DNA from: Williamsia sp. 1138
Lineage (GTDB): Bacteria; Actinomycetota; Actinomycetes; Mycobacteriales; Mycobacteriaceae
Direction of reading: 5' to 3'
DNA: 64,000 nt
Assembly (NCBI RefSeq): GCF_002095435.2
Contig: NZ_MJEJ02000050.1
Coordinates: 124,001 to 188,000 of the forward strand
The notes under the pieces were generated by a model that saw only the letters and a list, made by a program, of their open reading frames with translations, was not told the origin of the DNA and made no database searches. Positions 20,018 to 29,494 of the stretch are shown in pieces. The translations under genes and the position numbers were made by a program. How positions within the stretch are numbered: position 1 is the stretch's first letter; each line of letters opens with the position of its first letter.

Positions 20018-21490
20018 TCAGGATGCGGCCGCCGGTTCAAGCTCTGGTTCCACAGCGCCGCCACCGGGCTCCTCTGCCGGGGCGACGTCAACCGAGGTGG
20101 GCGCAGAAGAAGCGGGTGCCAACGTGCCTGCCGGTGACCAGTCGGGCGCGGCCGACTCATCGGTTGGCTCGGCGGTCGCAGGGGTCGCCGCGGCCGGCTT
20201 CGACGCCACCGGCTCGGTCGCAGGCGGCGGGGTCGACACCCACGCAGGTTCAGGTGCGGCGGTCTGCGGGAGATCTTCCGGTTCGATCCAGACCCGGCCC
20301 TCCGGCGAGACCTCCGTCGCGGTTTGTTGCGTCGCGGACACGGGCGCCTCCGCGCGCGGCTCGGGAACGATACCGAGCCTGGTGCCGTCGAGTTGGTCGA
20401 GCTGCCGGTCGATCTCGGCAATCCAGTCGCGGACGAAGTTCTCCGGGTAACGCAGGATGCTGAGAGCGCTGTCACCGATCGCCTGCCAGGCACCGGGACT
20501 TCCTGACAGGGCGTCGCGAAGAACCCAGAGATCCGGTAGGTATGCGCCGTGTCCGAGATGCGGCAGTGGTGCCACCAGATCGTTGAAGGCATGGAACAGC
20601 GGACGAAGCACCGCGAGTTCCGGGAACTGCAGTGGATTGTCGACAGCGACGTACCGGTACGGCAGGCCGAGACTCTTGAGGATGACCCCGATCGCAGGGT
20701 CAGATGGGATGAGCACGTCGTCTGCGGGCCCGCCGCTGACGTCGGGACCGTTCTCGATGTCGTCGTCATAGGTGACGTGTTTGACGAAGTAGCCCAGCAA
20801 TCCGTCGATGGCCCTGAACGGGTAATGCAGTGGATCCTGCAGGTCGCAGATGGGGTCGCCTTCTACGCAGAACTGCGTGACGCTCGCGCCGCCGAAACCT
20901 TCCCGCGGACCGTTCATGGTGATGCCGGGGAGTACTCCCGGGAGGATCAACTCGATGCCGCGACCCTGGGCGTCTCCGGTGCGACGCGGGTCGGAGTACA
21001 GCTCACCCGATACCTGCGCCGGATCGATGTCCACCGAGCTCTGCCGACGGCCGATCTCCGACAACACGTCCCCGGCGATACGGGCACCCTGGGAGTACCC
21101 GACGATCACGACCGGCCGCTCCGGACACGCTGCGTGATACGCCGCCACCGCGGTCTCGAGGTTCGCGATCCCCTCGTCGACACTCTGGTCGTACGACGTC
21201 GCACCGAGGGGCCACAGCACACCTGGATACTCGACGACTTCGATCCGATAGTCCTTGCCCTGCGTTCCGTAGCGCGTCTCCAGGCCGGCTGTGTGCAAGG
21301 AGTTCGGATCGGCGGTTCCGGGCACGACGAACACGCGACCTTGCGCGCAATCGACCGGATCATCGGCCGCGTTCGCCGGCTGAGCCAAGAACCCGACGAC
21401 CGGCAGGGTCACCGCCACGGTGGCAGCGGCGGCCATCGAACGACGCCCCGAACTCGTCCGGGCACGAGCCCGCTTTCTGTGCGAACCCAT
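20018..21490 (-). CDS. secreted PE-PPE-type alpha/beta serine hydrolase
   Basis: 490 aa. A Sec signal peptide (MAAAATVAVTLPVVGFLAQPANAA) is followed by a ~230-residue alpha/beta hydrolase of the PE-PPE (PF08237-like, cutinase-related) type. The nucleophile elbow is GYSQGAR, with Asp and His candidates in VEGDPICDL and FVKHVTY. The remaining ~150 residues are Pro/Ala/Glu-rich low complexity, probably a cell-wall-spanning or surface linker. Family members act on acyl esters or lipids of the mycomembrane; the true substrate is unknown. Shared with mycolic-acid-containing actinobacteria, which supports the taxonomic placement. Confidence 0.82.
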   Translation of the reverse strand: MGSHRKRARARTSSGRRSMAAAATVAVTLPVVGFLAQPANAADDPVDCAQGRVFVVPGTADPNSLHTAGLETRYGTQGKDYRIEVVEYPGVLWPLGATSYDQSVDEGIANLETAVAAYHAACPERPVVIVGYSQGARIAGDVLSEIGRRQSSVDIDPAQVSGELYSDPRRTGDAQGRGIELILPGVLPGITMNGPREGFGGASVTQFCVEGDPICDLQDPLHYPFRAIDGLLGYFVKHVTYDDDIENGPDVSGGPADDVLIPSDPAIGVILKSLGLPYRYVAVDNPLQFPELAVLRPLFHAFNDLVAPLPHLGHGAYLPDLWVLRDALSGSPGAWQAIGDSALSILRYPENFVRDWIAEIDRQLDQLDGTRLGIVPEPRAEAPVSATQQTATEVSPEGRVWIEPEDLPQTAAPEPAWVSTPPPATEPVASKPAAATPATAEPTDESAAPDWSPAGTLAPASSAPTSVDVAPAEEPGGGAVEPELEPAAAS

Positions 21491-21751
21491 ACCGGCCCCT
21501 TGGTGGTCGTGACTGCGAGCGGTCGAGGTATCGCAGAAGAATGATTGCTACTGGCGAAGAAACAATCATAAAAGCCCACCTCCGATCACAGCTATCCATC
21601 GAACGTGTGAACCACCGGGCACGTCCGCCATGTGCCGTCGTCGGCGGGGCAAGAACGATACGGGAATCCGGGAGCCGGAAACGGAGAGGAATCGAGGTGC
21701 GCGAGAGGGTTCTCAGCGACTCCCACGCGTGTTATATCCTCTACTGCGAAA

Positions 21752-21871
21752 GGTCATGAGTGTCAGCAACAAGCCCCGGCTCGCTGACCGGCAACCCTCC
21801 AACCGCGGTGGGGTGCTCCGGGTGATGACCTGGTTGCGGTTCGCCGCAGCAAGCGCGGGTCCGCAGGTCGG
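21752..21871 (+). ncRNA. SAM-IV riboswitch upstream of metY
   Basis: The 5' leader of metY carries the SAM-IV/SAM-I-clan aptamer. Closing stem P1 pairs GGTCAT (21752-21757) with ATGACC (21825-21830). Conserved core blocks lie between: GAGTGTCAGC, CAAGCCCCGGC, GCTGACCGGCAACCCTCC and GGTGGGGTGCTCCGGGTGA. A downstream hairpin and pseudoknot arm specific to SAM-IV follows to about 21871. In actinomycetes this class represses methionine genes when S-adenosylmethionine is high. The aptamer ends ~48 nt before the metY ATG, which suggests control of translation initiation. A TATA-rich stretch at 21732-21738 is a plausible -10. Confidence 0.9.
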
Positions 21872-21919
21872 GCCCAATTTCAATTGGATGTTTCACCGAC
21901 CGAGAAAGAGAATTCTTGC

Positions 21920-23236
21920 ATGTCTGACAACGACGTCAATCCGGCTGACAACTGGAGCTTCGAAACCAAGCAGGTCCATGTCGGTCAGGCCCCCGACTCG
22001 CAGACCTCTGCGCGGGCCCTCCCGATCTACCAGACGACCTCGTACACGTTCCGCGACACAGAGCACGCCGCGAATCTCTTCGGTCTCGCAGAGCCGGGCA
22101 ACATCTACACCCGGATCATGAACCCGACGCAGGACGCGGTCGAGCAGCGCATCGCCGCGCTAGAGGGTGGCGTCGCGGCATTGCTCGTCGCGTCAGGTCA
22201 GGCCGCAGAGACGTACGCGATCCTCAATGTCGTGGAGAACGGTGGCCACGTCGTCTCGAGCCCCCGCCTGTACGGCGGCACCTACAACCTCTTCCACTAC
22301 ACCCTGCCGAAGCTCGGCATCCAGGTCAGCTTCGTCGAGGATCCCGAGGATCTCGACAGCTGGCGCGCCGCCATCCAGCCCAACACCCGCGCACTGTTCG
22401 GTGAGACCATCTCGAACCCGAACAACGAGATCCTCGACCTCGTCGGTATCTCGGGGGTCGCGCACGAGGCCGGCCTTCCGCTCATCGTCGACAACACTGT
22501 CGCGACGCCGTATCTGATCAACCCACTCGCCCACGGTGCGGACATCGTCGTCCACTCCGCCACCAAGTACCTCGGTGGCCACGGCACCTCGGTCGGTGGC
22601 GTGATCGTCGACGGGGGCACGTTCGATTGGCGCGGGCAGCGTGACGGCCAGGACCTCTTCCCCGGCTTCACCACGCCGGACCCGAGCTACCACGGTGCGA
22701 TCTTCGCCGACCTCGGTGCGCCGGCGTTCGCACTGAAGGCCCGGGTCCAGTGGCTCCGGGACACCGGTGCCGCCATCTCGCCGTTCAACGCCTTCCTCAT
22801 CGCGCAGGGCATCGAGACCCTGAGCCTTCGCATCGAGCGTCATGTGTCGAACGCGCAGGCCGTAGCCGAGTACCTGTCCAAGCACGCGCAGGTCGAGTCT
22901 GTTGCTTACGCCGGCCTCGAATCCTCTCGCTGGTACAAGCGCGGCCAGGAACTCGCGCCCCGCGGTCAAGGCGCGATCATCGGTTTCGAGATCGCCGGTG
23001 GTGTGGACGCGGGCAAGAAGTTCGTGGACGCACTCACCCTGCACAGCCACGTCGCCAACATCGGCGACGTGCGCTCGCTGGTGATCCATCCCGCGTCGAC
23101 CACCCACTCGCAGCTGATCCCGGAGGAGCAGATCGCCGCAGGTGTCTCCCCCGGCCTCGTGCGCCTGGCCGTCGGCATCGAGAACATCGCCGACATCCTG
23201 GCCGACCTCGACACCGGCTTCGCCGCGGCCAAGTGA
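21920..23236 (+). CDS. metY: O-acetylhomoserine sulfhydrylase
   Basis: 438 aa PLP enzyme that makes homocysteine from O-acetylhomoserine and sulfide. The start ATG at 21920 gives [16 protein letters not shown]; an earlier in-frame ATG at 21884 lies inside the riboswitch leader. The PLP lysine is Lys216 in [11 protein letters not shown], and [12 protein letters not shown] and the length fit the MetY branch of the Cys/Met metabolism family. metX follows after 1 bp, giving a two-enzyme direct-sulfhydrylation operon controlled by the SAM-IV element. Confidence 0.96.
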   Translation: MSDNDVNPADNWSFETKQVHVGQAPDSQTSARALPIYQTTSYTFRDTEHAANLFGLAEPGNIYTRIMNPTQDAVEQRIAALEGGVAALLVASGQAAETYAILNVVENGGHVVSSPRLYGGTYNLFHYTLPKLGIQVSFVEDPEDLDSWRAAIQPNTRALFGETISNPNNEILDLVGISGVAHEAGLPLIVDNTVATPYLINPLAHGADIVVHSATKYLGGHGTSVGGVIVDGGTFDWRGQRDGQDLFPGFTTPDPSYHGAIFADLGAPAFALKARVQWLRDTGAAISPFNAFLIAQGIETLSLRIERHVSNAQAVAEYLSKHAQVESVAYAGLESSRWYKRGQELAPRGQGAIIGFEIAGGVDAGKKFVDALTLHSHVANIGDVRSLVIHPASTTHSQLIPEEQIAAGVSPGLVRLAVGIENIADILADLDTGFAAAK

Positions 23237-23237
23237 G

Positions 23238-24380
23238 GTGAGTATCGACCCGCACACGCCACCGCGCACTCATCCGGACTGGGAATCCCTTCCGGATGGG
23301 CAGTTGACCAGTGTGTCGGTCGGTCCTCTCGAGTTGGACAACGGTCAGCGCATCGACAACGTGACCCTGGCGTTCCAACGCTGGGGCACGTTGTCGCCGG
23401 CACGCGACAACGTCGTGCTCGCTCTACACGCACTCACCGGCGACTCCCACGTCACCGGACCTGCCGGGCCCGATCAGCCCTCCCCCGGTTGGTGGGATGG
23501 GCTGATCGGGCCCGGCGGTCCTGTGGACACCGACGAGTGGTGTGTGATCTCGGCAAATGTCCTGGGCGGCTGCCGCGGCTCAACAGGGCCGGCATCGTTG
23601 GATTCCGAAGGGCGCGTGTGGGGTTCGCGATTCCCGCACATCACCGTGCTCGACCAGGTGCGCGCTGAGGTCGCGCTGATGGACACCCTGCAGATCGACT
23701 CGGTCGCGTCGGTCCTCGGCGGTTCGATGGGTGGTGCTCGTTCACTCGAATGGGTGATCGGCTTTCCCGACCGGGTCCGCAGCGCATTGATCCTCGCTGT
23801 CGGAGCTCGGGCGTCGGCCGATCAGATCGGCACTCAGACCACTCAGATCGCGGCCATCACCTCGGACGCGAATTGGCAGAACGGCGACTACCACGGCTCC
23901 GGCCGTGCCCCCACCGCTGGGCTCGGCATCGCTCGACGCATCGCCCACATGTACTACCGGCACGAGCTGGAACTGGACGAGCGTTTCGCGAATTCGCCTC
24001 AGGGCGACGAAGATCCACTCAACGGAGGCCGCTACGCGGTGCAGAGCTATCTCGAGCACCAGGCCGACAAGTTGGTGCATCGATTCGACCCCGGTAGCTA
24101 CGTGGTGCTGTCCGAGGTCCTCAACCACCACGATGTGGGGCGTGGCCGCGGCGGTGTCGAAGCGGCGCTGCAAAGCTGCCGGGTCCCCGTCGTCATCGGT
24201 GGCATCGATTCAGACCGGCTCTACCCCTTGCGTCAGCAGGTCGAGCTGGCCGAACTCATGCCAGGATGCGTCGGCGGGTTGCACGTGGTGCATTCGGACA
24301 ATGGCCACGACGGTTTCCTGACCGAGTTCGACGCCATCGCAGAGCTTCTGAAGAAGACCATAGATCTCGCTCGGCGCTAG
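23238..24380 (+). CDS. metX: homoserine O-acetyltransferase
   Basis: 380 aa alpha/beta-hydrolase-fold acyltransferase supplying O-acetylhomoserine to MetY. The start is the GTG at 23238, one base after the metY stop, giving [10 protein letters not shown]. The nucleophile is Ser163 in [10 protein letters not shown]. The Asp lies in [10 protein letters not shown] and the His in HSDNGHDGF, completing the triad. Length matches mycobacterial MetX. Expression should follow metY through the shared SAM-sensing leader. Confidence 0.95.
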   Translation: MSIDPHTPPRTHPDWESLPDGQLTSVSVGPLELDNGQRIDNVTLAFQRWGTLSPARDNVVLALHALTGDSHVTGPAGPDQPSPGWWDGLIGPGGPVDTDEWCVISANVLGGCRGSTGPASLDSEGRVWGSRFPHITVLDQVRAEVALMDTLQIDSVASVLGGSMGGARSLEWVIGFPDRVRSALILAVGARASADQIGTQTTQIAAITSDANWQNGDYHGSGRAPTAGLGIARRIAHMYYRHELELDERFANSPQGDEDPLNGGRYAVQSYLEHQADKLVHRFDPGSYVVLSEVLNHHDVGRGRGGVEAALQSCRVPVVIGGIDSDRLYPLRQQVELAELMPGCVGGLHVVHSDNGHDGFLTEFDAIAELLKKTIDLARR

Positions 24381-24404
24381 CCGCCGGCTTCAGGCCACGG
24401 CGTA

Positions 24405-25883
24405 TCAGCTCGCGGGCTGCGTGGTGGGCACCGAGTCCTGCTGTGGCGCAAGCGGTGCGGCCGGAGCACTCTCCGCAGGCGGCGTAGTGGGCAACGGCGA
24501 CGAGGAGGCCGGCGGGGTCGTCGTCGCGGTGGCGCCGGGCGCGCTCGACGGCAGCTGACCCAGCGGTGGTGGCCAGGTGATCGACGGGATCGGGAACGGC
24601 CACAGTGAAGTACTCAACGTCGAGGTCGACGGCTGCTCGGTCGGTCCGCTCGGCGCGGGCAATTCCGTTGTCGCCCATCCTGGATCCTGATTACCGCTTC
24701 CCGCTCCGATCCCGCTGTTGTCCCCGACTGTCGCCGGAGGCAACGCCGCGGTGACCGAGACCTGCTGCTGCGGCGAGGTGACCGCGGGCGGCACGCGCGA
24801 CTCGCCGGTGGAGGGCGGCGGTGGTGACGTGGTCGTCGCCTCGGCCTCGACCGTGACCGACGACGGCGTCGAGGGAGTCGACGGATTACCCGCCAGCGAG
24901 GACCCCACGGCGTACACCGTCATCAACGCTCCCGCGAGTAACGCGCCGAAAACCGCCAGGGGTGCTGCCGACAGCCAGTCGCGACTGCGTCGTCCCCCGA
25001 TGAACGCCAACGTCGAGGTCCTGGTTCCGGCCGCGGCGAGAGTTGCGGCGCCGCGCGCGGCGACGGATTCCGGGGCCTGGGGCAAGATCGGTTCGAGACC
25101 GCTGCGCTCGATGACCAGGTCGCGCAGCAGTGGGATGTGGGCCAGACCCCCGACCAGGACAACCGCCTCGGGACGCGCTGCACGCGGGGTCGCGACGTAC
25201 GCGGCGACCTCATCCGCGGCGGCAGTGGCCATCGGCCGCAGAAGCCGCTCGAGTGCCGTGCGGGTCACCGGCACGGGCAGTGCGGGGTTGCCGATCATGA
25301 TCGACGTTGATTCGTTGACGGACAGCTCCTCTTTGGCCGTCCGGCACGCGCTCATCACGCTGGACTTGCGACGGCCGCGGACCCTTCCCGTACTGGTGAG
25401 TTCCGAGGTGAGCAAGGCGTCGAGCGTGTTGCCCGACACCGCTGTACTGCGCTGGTGATGACCGATGCGCCTGGTCGCGGGATCAACCGTGTACAAGCTC
25501 ATCCCGGTGTCGCCCAGATCAACCACCACGACGGACCCGAAACGGTTGATCTCTCCGGTGGAGATCAGGTGGTGCGTAACCGCCTCGGTCTCCGCGACGA
25601 GATGGATCTGGCGTTTCGCGCCGGTACCGCGTGAGGCGATTTCTCGTGCCTGCTCGTCGGTTCGATACGCGACCCCGATCGCGCCCACGTTCGTGTCGTT
25701 GTCACGCGCTTGCCCCAACATGAGGTCGATGCCGGAATTGACCCGGCCGGCCCGGGTGAGTCCGTCCGTGGGGTCGACGTCGATGACGCGGTTGACCGTG
25801 TGAGTTCGACCGGCCTCATCGGTGGTCAGCAGTACACAGTGGATCATTCCACTGCCTGCGGACAAACCCAGTGAGGTGGTCAT
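24405..25883 (-). CDS. Hsp70-like actin-fold ATPase with membrane helix and proline-rich exported tail
   Basis: 492 aa from the ATG at 25883, which has GAGAG just upstream; the ORF could extend 19 residues further. Residues ~1-310 read as an actin/Hsp70-type nucleotide-binding domain: SLGLSAGSGMIHCVLL as phosphate-1 loop, VVVVDLGDTGMSLY as phosphate-2, and VVLVGGLAHIPLLRDLV as the adenosine motif. A helix follows (LAVFGALLAGALMTVYAVGSSL), then ~150 residues of Pro/Thr/Ser-rich tail ending in TTPPAESAPAAP and similar. No substrate-binding domain is present. Similar fusions occur in mycolic-acid bacteria, but I know of no assigned function. Confidence 0.62.
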   Translation of the reverse strand: MTTSLGLSAGSGMIHCVLLTTDEAGRTHTVNRVIDVDPTDGLTRAGRVNSGIDLMLGQARDNDTNVGAIGVAYRTDEQAREIASRGTGAKRQIHLVAETEAVTHHLISTGEINRFGSVVVVDLGDTGMSLYTVDPATRRIGHHQRSTAVSGNTLDALLTSELTSTGRVRGRRKSSVMSACRTAKEELSVNESTSIMIGNPALPVPVTRTALERLLRPMATAAADEVAAYVATPRAARPEAVVLVGGLAHIPLLRDLVIERSGLEPILPQAPESVAARGAATLAAAGTRTSTLAFIGGRRSRDWLSAAPLAVFGALLAGALMTVYAVGSSLAGNPSTPSTPSSVTVEAEATTTSPPPPSTGESRVPPAVTSPQQQVSVTAALPPATVGDNSGIGAGSGNQDPGWATTELPAPSGPTEQPSTSTLSTSLWPFPIPSITWPPPLGQLPSSAPGATATTTPPASSSPLPTTPPAESAPAAPLAPQQDSVPTTQPAS

Positions 25884-26064
25884 GACTCTCTTCCGGCTCG
25901 ATGATGGTCTCGGTCGTCCGGGTTGCGCAGTTGCTGCCATCCCCCGGCGGGGCCGCTCTCACCACCCCAACACTGCCCTCTGCGAACTGCATCGCCCGTA
26001 AGGATGAAAGTGTTCCATCTTTACTGGCTGCAAGTTCAAGTTGCAGTACCACGAACCATTGTAA

Positions 26065-26418
26065 TCAATCTGTGCCCAAAGGGTCGATGGAGGTCGCCAA
26101 CCAGAGGATCGCCACGCCGGCGAGTGTCATCGAGACCACGTCTGAAAAGCGACCGCGGACTTCGAGCAGTCCGACCCGAGATGTCGGTATCAGCGCGCGC
26201 AACAGGGCCGCGAGCAAGGCCGCCGATCCGAAGACGAACGCGCCGCGCCGCCAGCGATCGACGATGAGGAAGATGGCCGCCACGATGACAACCGTCATCA
26301 CCGCCAAGAACGGTAATTGGACCACTACCCAGCGCAGTTGCCGAACACGATGCAGTCGCCGCGCGCGAGCGCGACCACTGCCCGGGGTGGTCGGCTCGGT
26401 GGCCGAGGTACTGGGCAT
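26065..26418 (-). CDS. DUF3017 family small membrane protein
   Basis: 117 aa with three hydrophobic segments (roughly residues 33-53, 60-75 and 94-108) and a basic N-terminus. The pattern and its place 5 bp downstream of folD are typical of the actinobacterial DUF3017 family (Rv3355c in M. tuberculosis, as I recall). Function unknown. Probably co-transcribed with folD. Confidence 0.82.
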   Translation of the reverse strand: MPSTSATEPTTPGSGRARARRLHRVRQLRWVVVQLPFLAVMTVVIVAAIFLIVDRWRRGAFVFGSAALLAALLRALIPTSRVGLLEVRGRFSDVVSMTLAGVAILWLATSIDPLGTD

Positions 26419-26423
26419 CGCGA

Positions 26424-27293
26424 TCAGGCGCGAACCAACGCGGCCTCGGCGCGTTCGACCACGTTCGCCAACAAGAACGCCCGTGTGAGCGGGCCCACTC
26501 CCCCCGGATTGGGTGAGACATGCCCGGCCACGTCCCAGACGTCCTGTGCGACATCGCCGACGAGCCCGTCGGCCGTTCGACTGACACCGACATCGATCAC
26601 CGCGGCGCCGGGTTTGACCATCGCCGCCGTGATGAGTCCGGGGACCCCTGCCGCCGCGATCACGATGTCTGCCCGCGAGACCTCGGCGGCCAGGTCGCGA
26701 GTGCCGGTGTGACAGAGCGTGACGGTGGCATTCTCGGTGCGGCGGGTCAGCAGCAGCCCGATCGGACGGCCGACGGTGACGCCGCGGCCCACGACGACGA
26801 CGTGAGCGCCCCTGACCGGCACGTCATACCGGCGCAACAGATGCAGGATGCCGCGCGGCGTGCACGGTAACGCGCTCGTACCCGTCCCGGCGCCGTCGAG
26901 CACAAGTCGGCCGAGATTGATCGGGTGCAGGCCGTCTGCGTCTTTCTCGGGGTCGATGCGCTCGAGGGCCGCGTTCTCGTCCAGGTGCTTCGGCAACGGC
27001 AGCTGCACGATGTAGCCGGTGCAGCCCGGATCGGCGTTCAGCTCGTCGATCGCGGCGTTCAGCTGCTCCGTGGTGATGTCCGCGGGGAGATCCTTACGAA
27101 TGGACGCGATGCCCACCTTCGCGCAGTCGTTGTGCTTGCCGCGCACATAGGCCTGCGATCCCGGGTCGTCACCCACGAGGATGGTGCCGAGACCGGGCGT
27201 GACGCCCACATCCCGGAGCTTGTCCACACGCTCCTTGAGGTCGACGAAGACCTCGTCGCGGGTGGCTTTTCCATCAAGTACGACTGCGCTCAC
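26424..27293 (-). CDS. folD: bifunctional methylenetetrahydrofolate dehydrogenase/cyclohydrolase
   Basis: 289 aa cytoplasmic enzyme of one-carbon metabolism, interconverting methylene-, methenyl- and formyl-tetrahydrofolate with NADP. Visible signatures: [20 protein letters not shown] with the YxxxK catalytic pair, the substrate loop [12 protein letters not shown], and the dinucleotide site [17 protein letters not shown]. The C-terminal family signature reads [15 protein letters not shown]. Starts with GTG. Confidence 0.96.
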   Translation of the reverse strand: MSAVVLDGKATRDEVFVDLKERVDKLRDVGVTPGLGTILVGDDPGSQAYVRGKHNDCAKVGIASIRKDLPADITTEQLNAAIDELNADPGCTGYIVQLPLPKHLDENAALERIDPEKDADGLHPINLGRLVLDGAGTGTSALPCTPRGILHLLRRYDVPVRGAHVVVVGRGVTVGRPIGLLLTRRTENATVTLCHTGTRDLAAEVSRADIVIAAAGVPGLITAAMVKPGAAVIDVGVSRTADGLVGDVAQDVWDVAGHVSPNPGGVGPLTRAFLLANVVERAEAALVRA

Positions 27294-27340
27294 GACGCCA
27301 TTGTTTCAGGTTCCGCCCGCCGGCCGCGCCTGCCCCGTCA

Positions 27341-28375
27341 CTACACCATGTCGAACCACGCAACGCGCGACGAACCGATGCCGCCGATCCACACTCGCCC
27401 GTTGCTCTCGACGACTCCTGTGCTCTGACCGAACCCCGGAAGATCGACCCGATGGTCGGCGACCACTCGCCCACTCGGCAGGTGGATCTTCAGCACCCAC
27501 AGCGGTGCGTCCGGTTCCGGGAGAAATCGATCCGGGATCGTCCACACGAATCGCCGGAGACGTGGATGACCCGCCAGGAGTTCCAGCGGGCGGCTGCGCA
27601 GGCCCGCCATCGCGAGCCACAGATGCTCACCGTCCGGAGACAGTGAACAGTTGTCGGGATAGCCCGGCAGACCACCCCGCAGCACGTCACTCTCGCCTGT
27701 CAGCGGGTGGTATGAACGCAGACTGCGGTCGCCGGTCTCGGCGATCACCAACCGGCCGTCATGGCGCACCAGCCCGTTGGCGAATTGCAGGCCGGTCAGC
27801 AGAACGGTCGCTTGCGGCGGCCGCACCGCGTCCCCGAGGTCCACCCGGATCAGTCGTCCCGACCCGCCGTGCTCGATGATGTCGGCCTTGTAGTCGTCGA
27901 GGCTGAACCGGGTCGTCGACTGGGTCAGGTGCAGCTCGACCGGTCGTGGTGCCGAACCGCCGGAATGGCGGGTGACGATGACGTTGGAACAGAACGTCAA
28001 CGGCACACCGTCGATGTGATCGAGGACGACCTCGATCTCCCCACTGCTCAACTCCATCGAGAGGAGACCGCGCCTGCTGTCACAGATCAGCAGCGTCTCA
28101 CCGATGACCTCGAGCCCCAACGGCTGCCCGCCGGTGTTCGCGACCACTTCCCACCGGCCGGTAGCGGCGTCGATGGCGATGATGTTCCCGTCGACCGTCC
28201 CTGTCCAGATCCGGCCGCGATCATCGGCGACGACGTCCTCGGGCGAGGGCGAGCCGACGTCGATCACGGTGATCTCCGGTGTCAGCGGCGTGGGCCAGCC
28301 TGCGGTGTCCACCGGGGTCGGCGTCCACTTGACCGGTGCGATGGCCGGCTTTCGCCCCGTCGATCGAGCGGTCAC
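27341..28375 (-). CDS. SMP-30/strictosidine synthase-like beta-propeller protein
   Basis: 344 aa predicted six-bladed propeller. GLQFANGLVRHDGRLVIAET and GLPGYPDNCSLSPDGE are the metal-site and strand motifs shared by SMP-30/gluconolactonase and strictosidine-synthase-like lactonases or esterases. No signal peptide is evident. It overlaps the pentapeptide-repeat gene by 4 bp (ATGA), so the pair is one transcription unit. Substrate unknown; lactone hydrolysis is the default guess. Confidence 0.75.
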   Translation of the reverse strand: MTARSTGRKPAIAPVKWTPTPVDTAGWPTPLTPEITVIDVGSPSPEDVVADDRGRIWTGTVDGNIIAIDAATGRWEVVANTGGQPLGLEVIGETLLICDSRRGLLSMELSSGEIEVVLDHIDGVPLTFCSNVIVTRHSGGSAPRPVELHLTQSTTRFSLDDYKADIIEHGGSGRLIRVDLGDAVRPPQATVLLTGLQFANGLVRHDGRLVIAETGDRSLRSYHPLTGESDVLRGGLPGYPDNCSLSPDGEHLWLAMAGLRSRPLELLAGHPRLRRFVWTIPDRFLPEPDAPLWVLKIHLPSGRVVADHRVDLPGFGQSTGVVESNGRVWIGGIGSSRVAWFDMV

Positions 28376-28977
28376 CCCTGCCCTCCGATACGCAGGCCGT
28401 GGGCCGCCGCGAATTCCAGCGCCTGGCCGGCGTCCACCAGGGCATCGACCACGGACGCCTGCAGCCAGAGCACCGGGTCCACTCGCGCACCACGCAGATC
28501 CGCCTTGTCGAGTTTCGTGCCGATGGCGCGCACCCCGGTGAGGTCGGCCCCGGACAGGTCTGCACCGATCAGCGTCGAATCCGACAGGTTGGCCTCACGG
28601 AGCCGGCAACCTCGTAGCACCACCCCCGACAGATCGACACCACCGATCGACGTCAGCGACAGGTCGCAGTCGATCAATGTCATCGGCCGAACGCGCGAGT
28701 TCGTGATCACGGTGCCGAGCAGGCTGCAGTCGGTCATCTCGACCTTGTTCAGATGCGCCCGTTCGAAGTGGCAGTTGCGGAATGCGCTCGCGCTATGACT
28801 CGATCGGGAGAAGTTGGCCCCGCTGAAGTCGCAATCGGTGAATGTCACACCGCGCGTGCGCAGTTCACTCAGATCCGATTCAACAAAGCTGCAGCCTACA
28901 TACTCGCGCTCGGACCAGTCCTCATTGGAGAAGTCAGCGAAGTCGAACCGTTCGTCGGTGGAAACCTCAACACTCAT
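28372..28977 (-). CDS. pentapeptide repeat protein
   Basis: 201 aa. Residues ~25-170 follow the A(D/N)LXX-type five-residue periodicity, for example LRGCRLREANLSDSTLIGADLSG split over successive coils, giving a right-handed quadrilateral beta-helix. Relatives (MfpA, Qnr) mimic DNA and protect gyrase from quinolones, but most pentapeptide proteins have no known role. The ATGA overlap with the SMP-30-like gene suggests a shared process. I do not infer drug resistance from sequence alone. Confidence 0.85.
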   Translation of the reverse strand: MSVEVSTDERFDFADFSNEDWSEREYVGCSFVESDLSELRTRGVTFTDCDFSGANFSRSSHSASAFRNCHFERAHLNKVEMTDCSLLGTVITNSRVRPMTLIDCDLSLTSIGGVDLSGVVLRGCRLREANLSDSTLIGADLSGADLTGVRAIGTKLDKADLRGARVDPVLWLQASVVDALVDAGQALEFAAAHGLRIGGQG

Positions 28978-29009
28978 GTGCCCATGTCTACACGCCTCAC
29001 CCGTGGCGA

Positions 29010-29417
29010 TCAGTCGAGCACTGCGGTCGCCTCGACTTCGACCATGAGGTCGGGTTCACCGAGAGATGCGACGCCGAGCAGGGTGATGGGCTTCACCGGA
29101 TCGACACCTAGCTTCGCCGCCGCCCTCGCGACGCCCTCACCGAGCAGAGGGTACTTGTCCTGCGACCAATCCACCACGTAGATGGTCAGCTTGGCGACGT
29201 CGTCGAACGAGCCGCCGATCTCCGTCAGCGCAGTTCCGATGTTGAGGTATGCCTGCTCGACCTGCGCAGCGAAGTCTCCCGCGCCGACCTGGTTGCCCTC
29301 GGCATCCCTCGCCACCTGTCCGGCAAGAAACACCAGCCTGGATCCTGTCGCGATCGAGAGCTGGCGGTACACATCGGGTTTCGGCAGTCCTTCTGGGTTG
29401 ATCAGCTCTACGGCCAT
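29010..29417 (-). CDS. RidA/YjgF-family protein
   Basis: 135 aa. The fold signature is clear: RLVFLAGQVARDAEGN near the start, and PITLLGVASLGEPDLMVEVEATAVL at the end. RidA members hydrolyse reactive enamine/imine intermediates using a conserved Arg in the motif C/S-R-x-x-V. Here that position reads GVASLGEPD with no Arg, so this is probably a RidA-like subfamily with another function. Divergent from a TetR regulator 77 bp away. Confidence 0.85.
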   Translation of the reverse strand: MAVELINPEGLPKPDVYRQLSIATGSRLVFLAGQVARDAEGNQVGAGDFAAQVEQAYLNIGTALTEIGGSFDDVAKLTIYVVDWSQDKYPLLGEGVARAAAKLGVDPVKPITLLGVASLGEPDLMVEVEATAVLD

Positions 29418-29468
29418 GGGGTTCCCTTTCGGTCGTCGGCGCCGCCCGCGGGTCGCCGTATCGTAAAT

Positions 29469-29481
29469 ATAGCAATGTTAT
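29469..29481. promoter_or_regulatory. candidate TetR operator between ridA-like and tetR-like genes
   Basis: ATAgCAaTGtTAT is an imperfect 13-bp palindrome in the AT-rich core of the 77-bp divergent intergenic region, just in front of the regulator start. Position and symmetry are what TetR-family autoregulation would require. It is a motif call by eye only. Confidence 0.35.
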
Positions 29482-29494
29482 GTATTGTGGTGCC

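Noticed and set aside
28372-28977. Quinolone-resistance determinant (Qnr/MfpA)
   Set aside because: Pentapeptide repeats alone do not show gyrase protection, and the neighbourhood gives no support.
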